DNA from: an uncultured Clostridia bacterium
GTDB lineage: Bacteria > Bacillota > Clostridia > TANB77 > CAG-465
Length of the DNA: 64,000 nucleotides
Assembly (NCBI GenBank): GCA_944387385.1
Contig: CALXES010000004.1
Coordinates: 1-64,000, forward strand
Direction: 5' to 3'
Shown: positions 31,812 to 39,836 of the stretch, in pieces
Numbering within the stretch: position 1 is the first letter of the stretch
How the letters are laid out: each line of letters begins with the position of its first letter
The notes under the pieces: model-generated
Seen by the model: only the letters and a program-made list of their open reading frames with translations
Database searches by the model: none
Told to the model about the DNA's origin: nothing
Position numbers and translations under genes: made by a program

Positions 31812-34580
31812 ATGAAAATTAGGAAGATAATATTAGTATTGTTAGTTTTTTGTTTTTTATTATGCAACAGATCAGCTTTTGCAGCTGTTAATTATACAGA
31901 TGAAATAGACGAGATAGATCCAAATGCTTCATCAACGTCTACTATTGATTATGGGGATTATTCATATATGTTGGCAAATGGAAGGGCATATATTGTAGAT
32001 TATAGGGGAAAGACGACAGAACTTAATGTTCCATCTACTATTGATGGATATCAAGTATATGGTCTTTATAGCGAGTGTTTTGCAAATGGTACAAATTTAA
32101 AGAAGATTTATGTTCCTTCATGTGTCAAAGTTATATACCCAGATACTTTCTTTAATTGTAGAAATTTGGAGGAAGTTGAAATAGATAAAAATAATGAAAC
32201 TTATTCATCAGATGATGGGATGGTTTATAGTAAAGATTATGTGTATTTTGTTTCATGTCCAGAAGGAAAGTCTGGGGAAGTGACATTAAGAGATGAAACT
32301 TTGTATATTTGCGATAATTCATTTTTTAATGCATCAAAAGTAACTGTTATAAATATACCAGAAAATGTGTTTGATATTGGTGTTTTAGCTTTATATAATA
32401 CATCTTCTTTGAAAGAATTTAATATAGATAAAAATAATGATTTTTTTGTTTTTTCAGATGGATTATTGTACAATAAAGAGAAAACAGAAGTAATAAAATG
32501 TGTTGACACTAGAAATACTCCTGTTAAAATTCCAAGCACTGTAAAATCAATTAGAGATTATGCTTTTTATAATTGTAAAGATTTACCAGGTCCTATAGAA
32601 TTTCCAGAAGGACTAGAAAAAATAGGAGAAGGAGCCTTTTTTGATTGTCACAGCTTATCAGGAAATATAGATTTCCCTTCAACTTTAAACTCTATTGAAA
32701 AAGTAGCATTTTATAATTGTTACAGTATAGCACAAATTGATTTTAATTGTGAGATTGAGGAAATTCCAGATGATTGTTTTGGAAATTGCTCAAGTCTAAA
32801 AGAAATAGTTATATCAAATAATATAAGAGAAATAGGAGAAAGGGCGTTTTTTAATTGTACAGGTGTTGAATCTATATCTTTAGGAAACAGTCTAAAAACG
32901 ATTAATAATTGGGCTTTTGATTACCTTACAAGTTTAAAGGGAGATTTAGTTATACCAGATTCTGTTATAAAAATAGGGGATGCAGCATTTTTTAATTCTG
33001 TATCTTTAGACGGATACATAATAATAGGTGCTGGTGTTCATGAAATTGGTGCAAGTGCATTTTATAAGGCAGATAATGCAAAGGGAGTTATATTTAGAGG
33101 TTCTGTTCCATCAATAACAGAGGATACTTTTAAAAAACCAGATATACCATACTATTATCTAGAGGGGAAAGTTGGATTTGATGGATTAATTGAAGGTAAG
33201 ACAATGTTAACTTACGTTGAAAATCCTAAAGTCACTTTTATAGCAGACGGAAGTAAATATAAGGAATTTGATTTGCAAAGATATGGTTTGACAGTTGACG
33301 AATTTGAAGATCCTGAGTTTAATAATTATAACTTTGAGGGTTGGTATTATGATGAGGATTATACAAAAAAATATAATTTTTCAGACATAATAATGAATAA
33401 TACAACTATCTATGCAAAATTAGAAACTAAAAATAAAATAGAATTTTTAGAGGATAATTTAGAGATTGAAGCAGGTTATACTGTTCCTTTAGAGTATGAA
33501 TATAATTTAGAAGATGGAGCGATAATTTCTTGGAACTCAAGTGCTCCTGATATTGTTGAAGTTGATTCAATGGGAAATATAACAACAAATGCAGAAGGAC
33601 AGGCTATTATTACAGCAAGTTATAATGATATTGTTGCAAGTATTACTATTAATGTATTAAAAGAGAGAAATAAGATAGAATTTAATGATAATAATTTAAG
33701 TGTTGTTATTGGTGAAAAAATAGATATTGATTTTGATTATCATTTGTTAAATAATGCTAATGTAAATGATATTGTTTGGAGTTCTTCAGATAATACTATA
33801 GCCAGTGTAGAAAATGGAAAAATAACAGGAATTACTGAGGGAAAAGTAACAATTACAGCAACATATGAAGATGCATTAGATACAATTGAGGTTAGTGTAG
33901 TAAAACCTAACAAACTTAAGTTTATATATGACACATTAGATGTTGCTTTTAGAGATGATTCTAAGATTGAATTTGATTTAGAATACTATTTTAATGATGG
34001 TGCAACTGAAAATGATATTATATATGAAAGTAGTAATTCTGAAGTTATAAAAGTAGTAGATAATGAACTTGAAATAGTAGGTGTTGGACAAGTAACAATT
34101 ACAGCAAGTTATAAAAATGTTAGTGATACTATTGATTTGAATATTTTTTCTGTTGATAAATTAGAATTTGATAGACGTGGATATATAATTGGTGTTGGGC
34201 AAAGAGTAGAGTTGGAATATACATTTGATTCTTATGATCAAAATAAAGACGATATTGAATTTATTTCTTCTGATGATACTATTGCTACTGTAGAAAATGG
34301 AGAAATTGTTACAAAATCAAAAGGAAAAGTTGTTATTACTGCAAAATATAATGAATTAGAGGCAAAGATAAATGTAGTTGTTAGTGATGAAAGCTATATG
34401 CTTGGAGATATAAATTTTGATGGGGCAGTAAATGCAAATGATGCAGCTTTGGCACTTGATATATATAAATATGGAAAATCTACTCAAGTTCAAGAAATAG
34501 TTGCTGATGTTAATTTTGATGGAGTTATAAATGCAAAAGATGAAACAATTATACTTGATATATATAAATATGGTATGTAA
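31812..34580 (+). CDS. Secreted LRR_5/BspA-like protein with InlB-B, Big2 and dockerin modules
   Basis: A 922-residue secreted surface protein. A signal peptide (1-25, ending AFA) precedes BspA-type leucine-rich repeats (about 55-450) with recurring IGEGAFFDCHSL, IGERAFFNCTGV and IGDAAFFNSVSL units. An InlB B-repeat-like part follows (about 458-530, with FEGWYYDEDYTKKYNF), then four Big2-like domains (about 533-860), each holding ISWNSSAP- or VWSSSDNT-like turns followed by an ITA strand. A type-I dockerin ends it (GDINFDGAVNANDAALALD, then ADVNFDGVINAKDETIILD, each with YKYG). Such proteins bind polysaccharide, host matrix or other cells. A second, short LRR-dockerin gene follows 13 bases later. 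Confidence 0.93.
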   Translation: MKIRKIILVLLVFCFLLCNRSAFAAVNYTDEIDEIDPNASSTSTIDYGDYSYMLANGRAYIVDYRGKTTELNVPSTIDGYQVYGLYSECFANGTNLKKIYVPSCVKVIYPDTFFNCRNLEEVEIDKNNETYSSDDGMVYSKDYVYFVSCPEGKSGEVTLRDETLYICDNSFFNASKVTVINIPENVFDIGVLALYNTSSLKEFNIDKNNDFFVFSDGLLYNKEKTEVIKCVDTRNTPVKIPSTVKSIRDYAFYNCKDLPGPIEFPEGLEKIGEGAFFDCHSLSGNIDFPSTLNSIEKVAFYNCYSIAQIDFNCEIEEIPDDCFGNCSSLKEIVISNNIREIGERAFFNCTGVESISLGNSLKTINNWAFDYLTSLKGDLVIPDSVIKIGDAAFFNSVSLDGYIIIGAGVHEIGASAFYKADNAKGVIFRGSVPSITEDTFKKPDIPYYYLEGKVGFDGLIEGKTMLTYVENPKVTFIADGSKYKEFDLQRYGLTVDEFEDPEFNNYNFEGWYYDEDYTKKYNFSDIIMNNTTIYAKLETKNKIEFLEDNLEIEAGYTVPLEYEYNLEDGAIISWNSSAPDIVEVDSMGNITTNAEGQAIITASYNDIVASITINVLKERNKIEFNDNNLSVVIGEKIDIDFDYHLLNNANVNDIVWSSSDNTIASVENGKITGITEGKVTITATYEDALDTIEVSVVKPNKLKFIYDTLDVAFRDDSKIEFDLEYYFNDGATENDIIYESSNSEVIKVVDNELEIVGVGQVTITASYKNVSDTIDLNIFSVDKLEFDRRGYIIGVGQRVELEYTFDSYDQNKDDIEFISSDDTIATVENGEIVTKSKGKVVITAKYNELEAKINVVVSDESYMLGDINFDGAVNANDAALALDIYKYGKSTQVQEIVADVNFDGVINAKDETIILDIYKYGM

Positions 34581-34593
34581 AGAGGGAAGATAT

Positions 34594-35457
34594 ATGAGAA
34601 AAAAAGTAAGTATAGTTTTTATTGTATTTATGTGTATATTATTTTTTAGCAGTAGTATTAAAGCGGAAGAGCCAGTTGTGTATGATTCATTTACAGATGG
34701 GTTTAAGTTTATTATAAATGATGACGGAAAAAAAACATGTACAATAGTTGGATATGAAAGTGGAATTTATACAAATATTATTCCAGATGAGATAAATGGA
34801 TATACTGTTACAAGAATTGGCGATGGAGCATTTAAAGACAAAACTCAAATAACAGGGCAGTTGTCTTTACCTGATACAATTGTATCAATTGGTAGTGAGG
34901 CTTTTAGAAGTTGTACAAATCTTACAAGAATAAGTCTACCAAAGAGTGTAAAAACCATTGGCGATAGAGCTTTTTATAGTTGTGATTCTCTTGAAAATAT
35001 AAATTTAGGTTCTGTTGAAATACTTGGAAATTCTGTATTCTATAGATGTACAAATTTTGAAAATAAAAATATTGTTATACCAAATACTGTAAAAGAACTT
35101 GGAGTGAGAGTATTTGCTTTTTCAAATATAGAGACAATAAAATTTATTAGTAAAAATGCACCAACAGTTTCAGAAAATACTTTTTTATTTTTTGATGGAG
35201 ATGTAATTATACCTAAGGATAGGGAAGGATATATAGGAACAGGTTGGAACGGTGCAATTGTTGACGGAGTAAAGCTTACAGGGGATTTAGATGATGATGG
35301 AAGAGTAAACGCAAATGATGCAGCTATTAGTTTAGATTTATATAAATATGGAAATGTTACTGATGAAGATATAGATATTGCAGATATTAATAGAGATGGA
35401 GTTATAAATGCAAATGATGCAGCGCTTATACTTGATATATATAAATATGGAAAATAA
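34594..35457 (+). CDS. Secreted short LRR_5 protein with dockerin
   Basis: A 287-residue secreted protein and a shorter relative of the gene just upstream. It has a signal peptide (1-24, ending IKA), BspA-type leucine-rich repeats (about 50-200: IGDGAFKDKTQI, IGSEAFRSCTNL, IGDRAFYSCDSL) and a type-I dockerin (GDLDDDGRVNANDAAISLD and ADINRDGVINANDAALILD, with YKYG after each). ATG 34594 follows GAGGGA (34582-34587). A longer frame from 34531 lies inside the end of the upstream gene and was rejected. It is probably cotranscribed with the upstream gene and both may attach to the same scaffold. There is no enzyme motif. Confidence 0.92.
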   Translation: MRKKVSIVFIVFMCILFFSSSIKAEEPVVYDSFTDGFKFIINDDGKKTCTIVGYESGIYTNIIPDEINGYTVTRIGDGAFKDKTQITGQLSLPDTIVSIGSEAFRSCTNLTRISLPKSVKTIGDRAFYSCDSLENINLGSVEILGNSVFYRCTNFENKNIVIPNTVKELGVRVFAFSNIETIKFISKNAPTVSENTFLFFDGDVIIPKDREGYIGTGWNGAIVDGVKLTGDLDDDGRVNANDAAISLDLYKYGNVTDEDIDIADINRDGVINANDAALILDIYKYGK

Positions 35458-35478
35458 GGCTTACGCCTTATTTTTTTT
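35453..35478. terminator. Terminator between the LRR-dockerin operon and spoVB
   Basis: An 8-bp stem (AATAAGGC, 35453-35460, and GCCTTATT, 35465-35472) is followed by T on the plus strand and a shorter T run on the minus. It overlaps both stop codons. Confidence 0.85.
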
Positions 35479-36939
35479 AATTTTTTTATATAAAAAGTAT
35501 AAGAATAAAAATATAATAGTTAAACTTAATATGCTAAAAGATAAAGAAACTAAATTTTTAGCAGTCGGTATTAATAGTTTTGTTATATAAAAAGCAACAA
35601 ATAGAAAGGTAGTTGGTATAATTAGCCAATTAATATAATCAAAGTCTAATTTTATTTTTTTTAGTAATAAATTTATGCTAAATAAGCCATTTAAATATTC
35701 GCTTACATATATAACAAGAATGTATCCAAAAGTACCAAGATAAGGAACTCCAAAATATATCAGTAATATTGAAATTATCACATCAATAATATTTATTCGC
35801 ATTACATCTAATTGTAAGTCAAGACCTCTTAGTATATTGTCTACTATAAAGTCTAAATACATAATACATATTAATGGTGTAAGTACTTTAACGTAGTAGG
35901 ATACTTCTGTATTTTTATATATTATAAAGCAAATTAAATCAGATGCTATATATATTACAAATGATATATATAAAGATGCAAGAAGAGTAATCTTGAAAAT
36001 TTTTTTTGTTATAGTTTGAATTTTTTGTTTATTTTTAGCTGCATAAAATCTAGAGTATTCAGGTAATATTAGTGATGAAAAGCAATTTATAAATATGCTA
36101 GGCATCAATATAAATGGTAGAGCAATTCCATGTATTAGTCCGTATCTAGATAATGCATAATCATAAGAAAAACCAAACTTTTGTAATCTAAGTGGTATAA
36201 GTGTATGTTTTAAAGTAGACAGTCCAGAACGAACAAAAGAAGTAAATGATATTGGTGCAGATATTCTTAGAATTTCTTTTGTGACACTTGAGGTACTAGT
36301 ATTATTTCTAAGCGTATTTATATGATTTTTTATATCTTTTTTATACATTATATATGTATATAAAAATGATAGAAGTTCTGATATAAAAATACTAATTCCA
36401 AATGATAAAAAAGTAGGACTATTTAGATAAACGAGACTTACTATAATACCAGAACGTACAACATGTGTTAGAAATTCATTTATAATTGGTTCATTTACTT
36501 TTCTTAAAGCATTAAAATAACCACACAAAGCAGAACTAATTGCCATAAAAGGGAGAGATAAAGCAAGAAGTATAACAATTCTATCATCAGGTAAATTTCT
36601 CAAAAAAATTGTACATATTTTATCTTTAAATACTATTGTTATTATACATACAGTAACGGATATAATTGCACATATCCTATATCCAATACGTGATGCTTTA
36701 ACTATAGATTTTTCATCATTTAATTCATCTCTTTCAGAGACAATTTTGGTTATTGCAAGTGGAACTCCAAAAAGCGATATAGTGACCAAAAAATTAAACA
36801 TATTCATTATTAATGAATATGAGCCTAGAACTGTTGTTCCTATTTTTTGGGATATATATGCATTTGTAATTACTTCTATAATATTGATTATTCCTGTAGA
36901 AATACTAAGCAGAGCAAAATTTTTTATAAATCGTATCAA
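35461..36939 (-). CDS. spoVB: Stage V sporulation protein B-like flippase
   Basis: A polytopic MOP-superfamily transporter (492 residues, about 14 membrane spans) similar to SpoVB and related lipid-linked glycan flippases. Family marks: SLFGVPLAITKIVSERDE near residue 60, LPFMAISSALCGYFNALRKVNEP near 140, and LRISAPISFTSFVRSGLSTLK near 225. SpoVB is needed for spore cortex synthesis. The gene overlaps the upstream pdaA-type gene by four bases (ATGA), so they are translationally coupled and both act on cortex, which supports the sporulation call over a capsule flippase. A rival reading is a general MurJ-like lipid II flippase. Confidence 0.85.
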   Translation of the reverse strand: MIRFIKNFALLSISTGIINIIEVITNAYISQKIGTTVLGSYSLIMNMFNFLVTISLFGVPLAITKIVSERDELNDEKSIVKASRIGYRICAIISVTVCIITIVFKDKICTIFLRNLPDDRIVILLALSLPFMAISSALCGYFNALRKVNEPIINEFLTHVVRSGIIVSLVYLNSPTFLSFGISIFISELLSFLYTYIMYKKDIKNHINTLRNNTSTSSVTKEILRISAPISFTSFVRSGLSTLKHTLIPLRLQKFGFSYDYALSRYGLIHGIALPFILMPSIFINCFSSLILPEYSRFYAAKNKQKIQTITKKIFKITLLASLYISFVIYIASDLICFIIYKNTEVSYYVKVLTPLICIMYLDFIVDNILRGLDLQLDVMRINIIDVIISILLIYFGVPYLGTFGYILVIYVSEYLNGLFSINLLLKKIKLDFDYINWLIIPTTFLFVAFYITKLLIPTAKNLVSLSFSILSLTIIFLFLYFLYKKIKKNKA

Positions 36940-37724
36940 TTATCTTCTCCTAGTTCGTCTAAAGAGGCAAAAGTGTATCCTTGATTTTTTAGTGTTGTTA
37001 TAAATTCGTCAAGTATTTCAGAATTTGTCTTGGAAGTAGAATGAAGTAATATTATAGCTCCATTATGGACCCTTTTTAGTAAAGTAGACATTGCTTTTTC
37101 ATGACTTGGCTGATTATTTTGTTCCCAATCTACATATGCAACAGACCAAAACACAGTAGTATATCCTAGCTTTTGAGCATCAGCTAAATTTTGTGTGTTA
37201 TAGATTCCCTGTGGTGGTCTATAGTATTTTTTCATTTCTTGGCCTGTTATTGCTTTATATTTTTCCTCATTTGGTATTATTTGAGCTTTAAAGTCTTCAA
37301 ATGTTGACATCTTAGACATATCAGGATGAGTTAAAGTATGATTTGCTACTATGTGTCCCTCGTCGCACATTCTCTTTACCGTATCAGGATCAGAATCGAA
37401 AAAGTTACCAACAATAAAAAATGCAGCTGGAACTTCTTGTTTTTTTAGTGTATCTAAGATTGAGTTAGTATATCCTGCTTCATATCCCACATCAAAGGTA
37501 AGATAGATTTTTTTAGTATCTGAAGATCCGGTAAAATATGCATTATATTCTAATAGTTCTTCGCTTGTTGCATTTCCTCTGGGAGTTTCATTAGGTGTTG
37601 AAAATGATAGACCCCATGAAGTGTTATTAGAGGCTAAAACAAAGCATGATATGCTACATACACATATGATGAAAAATATCGAAATAGATAAAATTAATTT
37701 TTTTCTTGTTATTATATAGTACAT
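36936..37724 (-). CDS. pdaA: PdaA-like delta-lactam-biosynthetic de-N-acetylase
   Basis: A carbohydrate esterase 4 enzyme of 262 residues that deacetylates MurNAc in spore peptidoglycan on the way to muramic delta-lactam. An N-terminal signal or anchor (about 10-30) is followed by the NodB domain: SWGLSFSTP (family N-terminal block), LTFDVGYEAG with the catalytic Asp, ANHTLTHPDM with the zinc HxxxH, YYRPPQGIYN, and ILLHSTSKTN. The D-to-V exchange in the first motif, against the common TFDD, is usual for this subfamily. AAGGTGAT precedes the ATG. It overlaps the spoVB-like gene by four bases. Together they form a cortex-synthesis pair. Confidence 0.92.
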   Translation of the reverse strand: MYYIITRKKLILSISIFFIICVCSISCFVLASNNTSWGLSFSTPNETPRGNATSEELLEYNAYFTGSSDTKKIYLTFDVGYEAGYTNSILDTLKKQEVPAAFFIVGNFFDSDPDTVKRMCDEGHIVANHTLTHPDMSKMSTFEDFKAQIIPNEEKYKAITGQEMKKYYRPPQGIYNTQNLADAQKLGYTTVFWSVAYVDWEQNNQPSHEKAMSTLLKRVHNGAIILLHSTSKTNSEILDEFITTLKNQGYTFASLDELGEDN

Positions 37725-37784
37725 TAAATCACCTTAATAAAGTATATTAATGAAAATCAAAATTATTAAAATAAACAATAAAGT

Positions 37785-37813
37785 TTGATTATAATTTCTA
37801 TATATGTTAAAAT
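37785..37813 (+). promoter_or_regulatory. Extended -10 promoter of the phosphatase gene
   Basis: TTGATT (37785-37790), a 17-base spacer and TGT-TAAAAT with the -10 at 37808-37813. Confidence 0.65.
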
Positions 37814-37840
37814 ATACTACATATGAGGTGGAGGATTAGT

Positions 37841-38374
37841 ATGTATATATATGTAATTAGACATGGTCAAACAGATTGGAATATACAAAAAAGGCTTTTA
37901 TCTAGAACTGATGTTTCTTTAAATGAGAGTGGAATTGAACAATGTAAAGAAGCAGAAAAATTAGTTAAAAACTTAAACTATGATTTAGTAATCTGTTCTC
38001 CTATGTTAAGAACAAAACAGACGGCTGAAATTGTAAATAGTAAAAATAAAGAAATTATTTTTGATAATAGGTTAGTAGAAAGAGATGCAAGATCAATTGA
38101 AGGAATAGATGTAAGGGAGTTTAATTATAGAAACTTTTGGACTTTAGGAAAAGATAAGATAGAAGATTCAGAGACTATAGATGAGTGTAAAATAAGAGTA
38201 TACGAATTTTTAGATGAAATAAAAGAAAAATATTTAGATAAAAACGTTCTTATAGTTACTCATAATGGTGTGTGTAGACTTATATATACATATTTTAATG
38301 GCTTTCCAAAACGTGGAGACATATATGATAAAGGACATAAAAATGCAGAAATAAAAATGTATGAGTTAAAATAG
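37841..38374 (+). CDS. Histidine phosphatase family protein (phosphoglycerate mutase-like)
   Basis: A 177-residue cytoplasmic phosphatase of the RHG branch. The catalytic phospho-His motif is VIRHGQTDWN (residues 6-15), the second Arg is in SPMLRTKQTAEI (about 58-69), ERDARSIEG supplies the acid, and VTHNGVCRLI (about 145) holds the second His. Members hydrolyse small phosphates such as alpha-ribazole phosphate or sugar phosphates, and the exact substrate is not visible; the lack of a cob neighbourhood argues against CobC. ATG 37841 follows GGTGGAGG (37827-37834), so the upstream ATG at 37823 is not the start. Single gene with its own promoter and a hairpin after it. Confidence 0.92.
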   Translation: MYIYVIRHGQTDWNIQKRLLSRTDVSLNESGIEQCKEAEKLVKNLNYDLVICSPMLRTKQTAEIVNSKNKEIIFDNRLVERDARSIEGIDVREFNYRNFWTLGKDKIEDSETIDECKIRVYEFLDEIKEKYLDKNVLIVTHNGVCRLIYTYFNGFPKRGDIYDKGHKNAEIKMYELK

Positions 38375-38396
38375 ATTAATATGTTTTGTATTAAAA

Positions 38397-38424
38397 AACG
38401 ACTACTATTTATATAGTAGTCGTT
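38397..38424 (+). terminator. Hairpin after the phosphatase gene
   Basis: A 12-bp perfect stem (38397-38408 with 38413-38424) with loop TTAT. The T run after it is weak (TGTAATTTT). Confidence 0.7.
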
Positions 38425-38441
38425 GTAATTTTAGATTATAC

Positions 38442-39033
38442 TTATTTATTTAAATAAATGAAGTATATTTGATTTAAGTTATTAGTTTTAAAAGCTGATT
38501 CTAAAGCAGATATATTTTCAGATAAGCAGGTACGATATTTACCTGTATTAATATACTTTTTTAAAGTATATTTGCTGTTATCCCTATCATAATGTATAAC
38601 TAAATTTTTCTCATTTATTAAAATATTTCGTATAATCCATTCTATAGGAAAATATTTTAGTAACCAAGTATTAGCAAGTATTTCTATAGTATAATCCTGA
38701 GGTATTTGAAAATTATATTTGGATGTATCAAATGTAAAAAATGTATTTGCAAATTTTGCTGTTTCTCTTGGATAATAGTTAATATTAAAAGAATAATCTT
38801 TTTTCCCAAATAATATTTTTGCTGCTGAGTATGTTGAATTTGAATAATTTAAGAATTCTTTAATACTATTTTTTTATATGTATTATTTTTGTTTGGCATT
38901 ACATAAGAAGTATCTTTTTCAATTAAGTCTAAAAGTTCAAATATTTTAATTTGCTGTGTATGCATATTTCCGTTCATATTTCTCAAGACCAAAAAGGGAT
39001 AAAAATTTTGTAATCCTTTCATTACGATTCATA
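38442..39033 (-). pseudogene. Frameshifted unknown gene
   Basis: Read on the minus strand, GGAGGTAATTA stands before ATG 39033 and the frame begins MNRNERITK, but it runs into a stop after 28 codons. Moving to the next frame at the A/T run near 39003 continues as NFYPFLVLRNMNGNMHTQQ and IFELLDLIEKDTSYV. A second shift at AAAAAAA (about 38872-38878) restores a long frame ending in QIYFIYLNK at 38442. The joined product would be about 195 residues without membrane spans. Both breaks are at homopolymers, so sequencing or assembly error is possible, as is true decay. The next minus-strand gene (39133) is also unknown. No family recognised. Confidence 0.7.
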
Positions 39034-39098
39034 TTAATTACCTCCATATAAAAAATTAATCTCAAATATTATATCACAGTTTTATATTTATGTAAAGC

Positions 39099-39131
39099 AA
39101 AGCACCTTAATTGCTAAAATTAAAGTGCTTT
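39099..39131 (-). terminator. Hairpin at the end of the 39133-39699 gene
   Basis: A 14-base stem (39099-39112 with 39118-39131) pairs better on the minus strand (a G-T wobble) than on the plus (a mismatch). The T run after it is short. Confidence 0.6.
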
Positions 39132-39132
39132 A

Positions 39133-39699
39133 TTAAATTAATATATCATTTTCTCTATTATAGTTTTTTCCTATGGAACATAAAGAAAAGTTTGTTGAAT
39201 TGTATGTATAGCCATTTAATGTATTATTTACTTGAGAATGTAGTATCATTTTGCTAATTTCTTCTGATTCGTTTTGCCATTTTTGTTTGCCTATATTATC
39301 ATTATAGTTAGAAATATTAAGTGATAGGTTAGCGCCAATATTTTCTATGTATTCTACTAAGTAGTCTGCTTTTTTAATTTTATATTTTTTATTAAAAGAA
39401 GAATCTCTTTTTGAATACTCAAATTTATCTGTATGAATTATAACGTTCTTTTTAGAAATCATTGAAATTTTTCCATCTATACATAAAATAAACCATCTAT
39501 TTTTACTATTATCTAAAATGGTTATTATTTTTTTATCTTTGTACTTTATTGGGTTAGTTTTCACATTAGTAATATATAGTATATTATTTTCAAAAAAGTC
39601 TTTAATTTTTGAATATTTTTCTATATCAATATTTTTTTTAATATCTTTTAAATACTTTTCTTTGTCAGTACTATTTAGTTGTTCAAAAAATTTTGTCAT
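39133..39699 (-). CDS. Unknown protein, 188 residues
   Basis: A basic, hydrophilic cytoplasmic protein without a signal or membrane span. CGGAGGTAAAAT precedes the ATG on the minus strand, so the start is firm. The N-terminal 45 residues are helical and charged (FEQLNSTDKEKYLKDIKK). The middle has beta strands (KKIITILDNSKNRWFILCIDGKISMISKKNVIIHTD). The C-terminal part contains Asn-rich stretches (SLNISNYNDNIG, NNTLNGYTYNSTN). It lies next to a frameshifted gene on the same strand, and the pair may be accessory. I do not recognise a family or a catalytic motif. Confidence 0.75.
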   Translation of the reverse strand: MTKFFEQLNSTDKEKYLKDIKKNIDIEKYSKIKDFFENNILYITNVKTNPIKYKDKKIITILDNSKNRWFILCIDGKISMISKKNVIIHTDKFEYSKRDSSFNKKYKIKKADYLVEYIENIGANLSLNISNYNDNIGKQKWQNESEEISKMILHSQVNNTLNGYTYNSTNFSLCSIGKNYNRENDILI

Positions 39700-39779
39700 A
39701 TTTTACCTCCGTAATGAAATTATATCAAATATAATGAAAAAAGTCAAACACAGTATACATAATATTGCAAGCTTGATAC

Positions 39780-39808
39780 TTGAATTTTATTAGATGATAT
39801 AATATAAT
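39780..39808 (+). promoter_or_regulatory. Promoter of recD2
   Basis: TTGAAT (39780-39785), a 17-base spacer and TATAAT (39803-39808). Confidence 0.7.
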
Positions 39809-39836
39809 AAAAAAAGTTTGAAAGGTTATATTAAAT

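Noticed and set aside
24689-35457. A cellulosome locus
   Set aside because: Dockerins are present but there is no cohesin, scaffoldin, cellulase or carbohydrate-binding module, so only dockerin proteins can be claimed.
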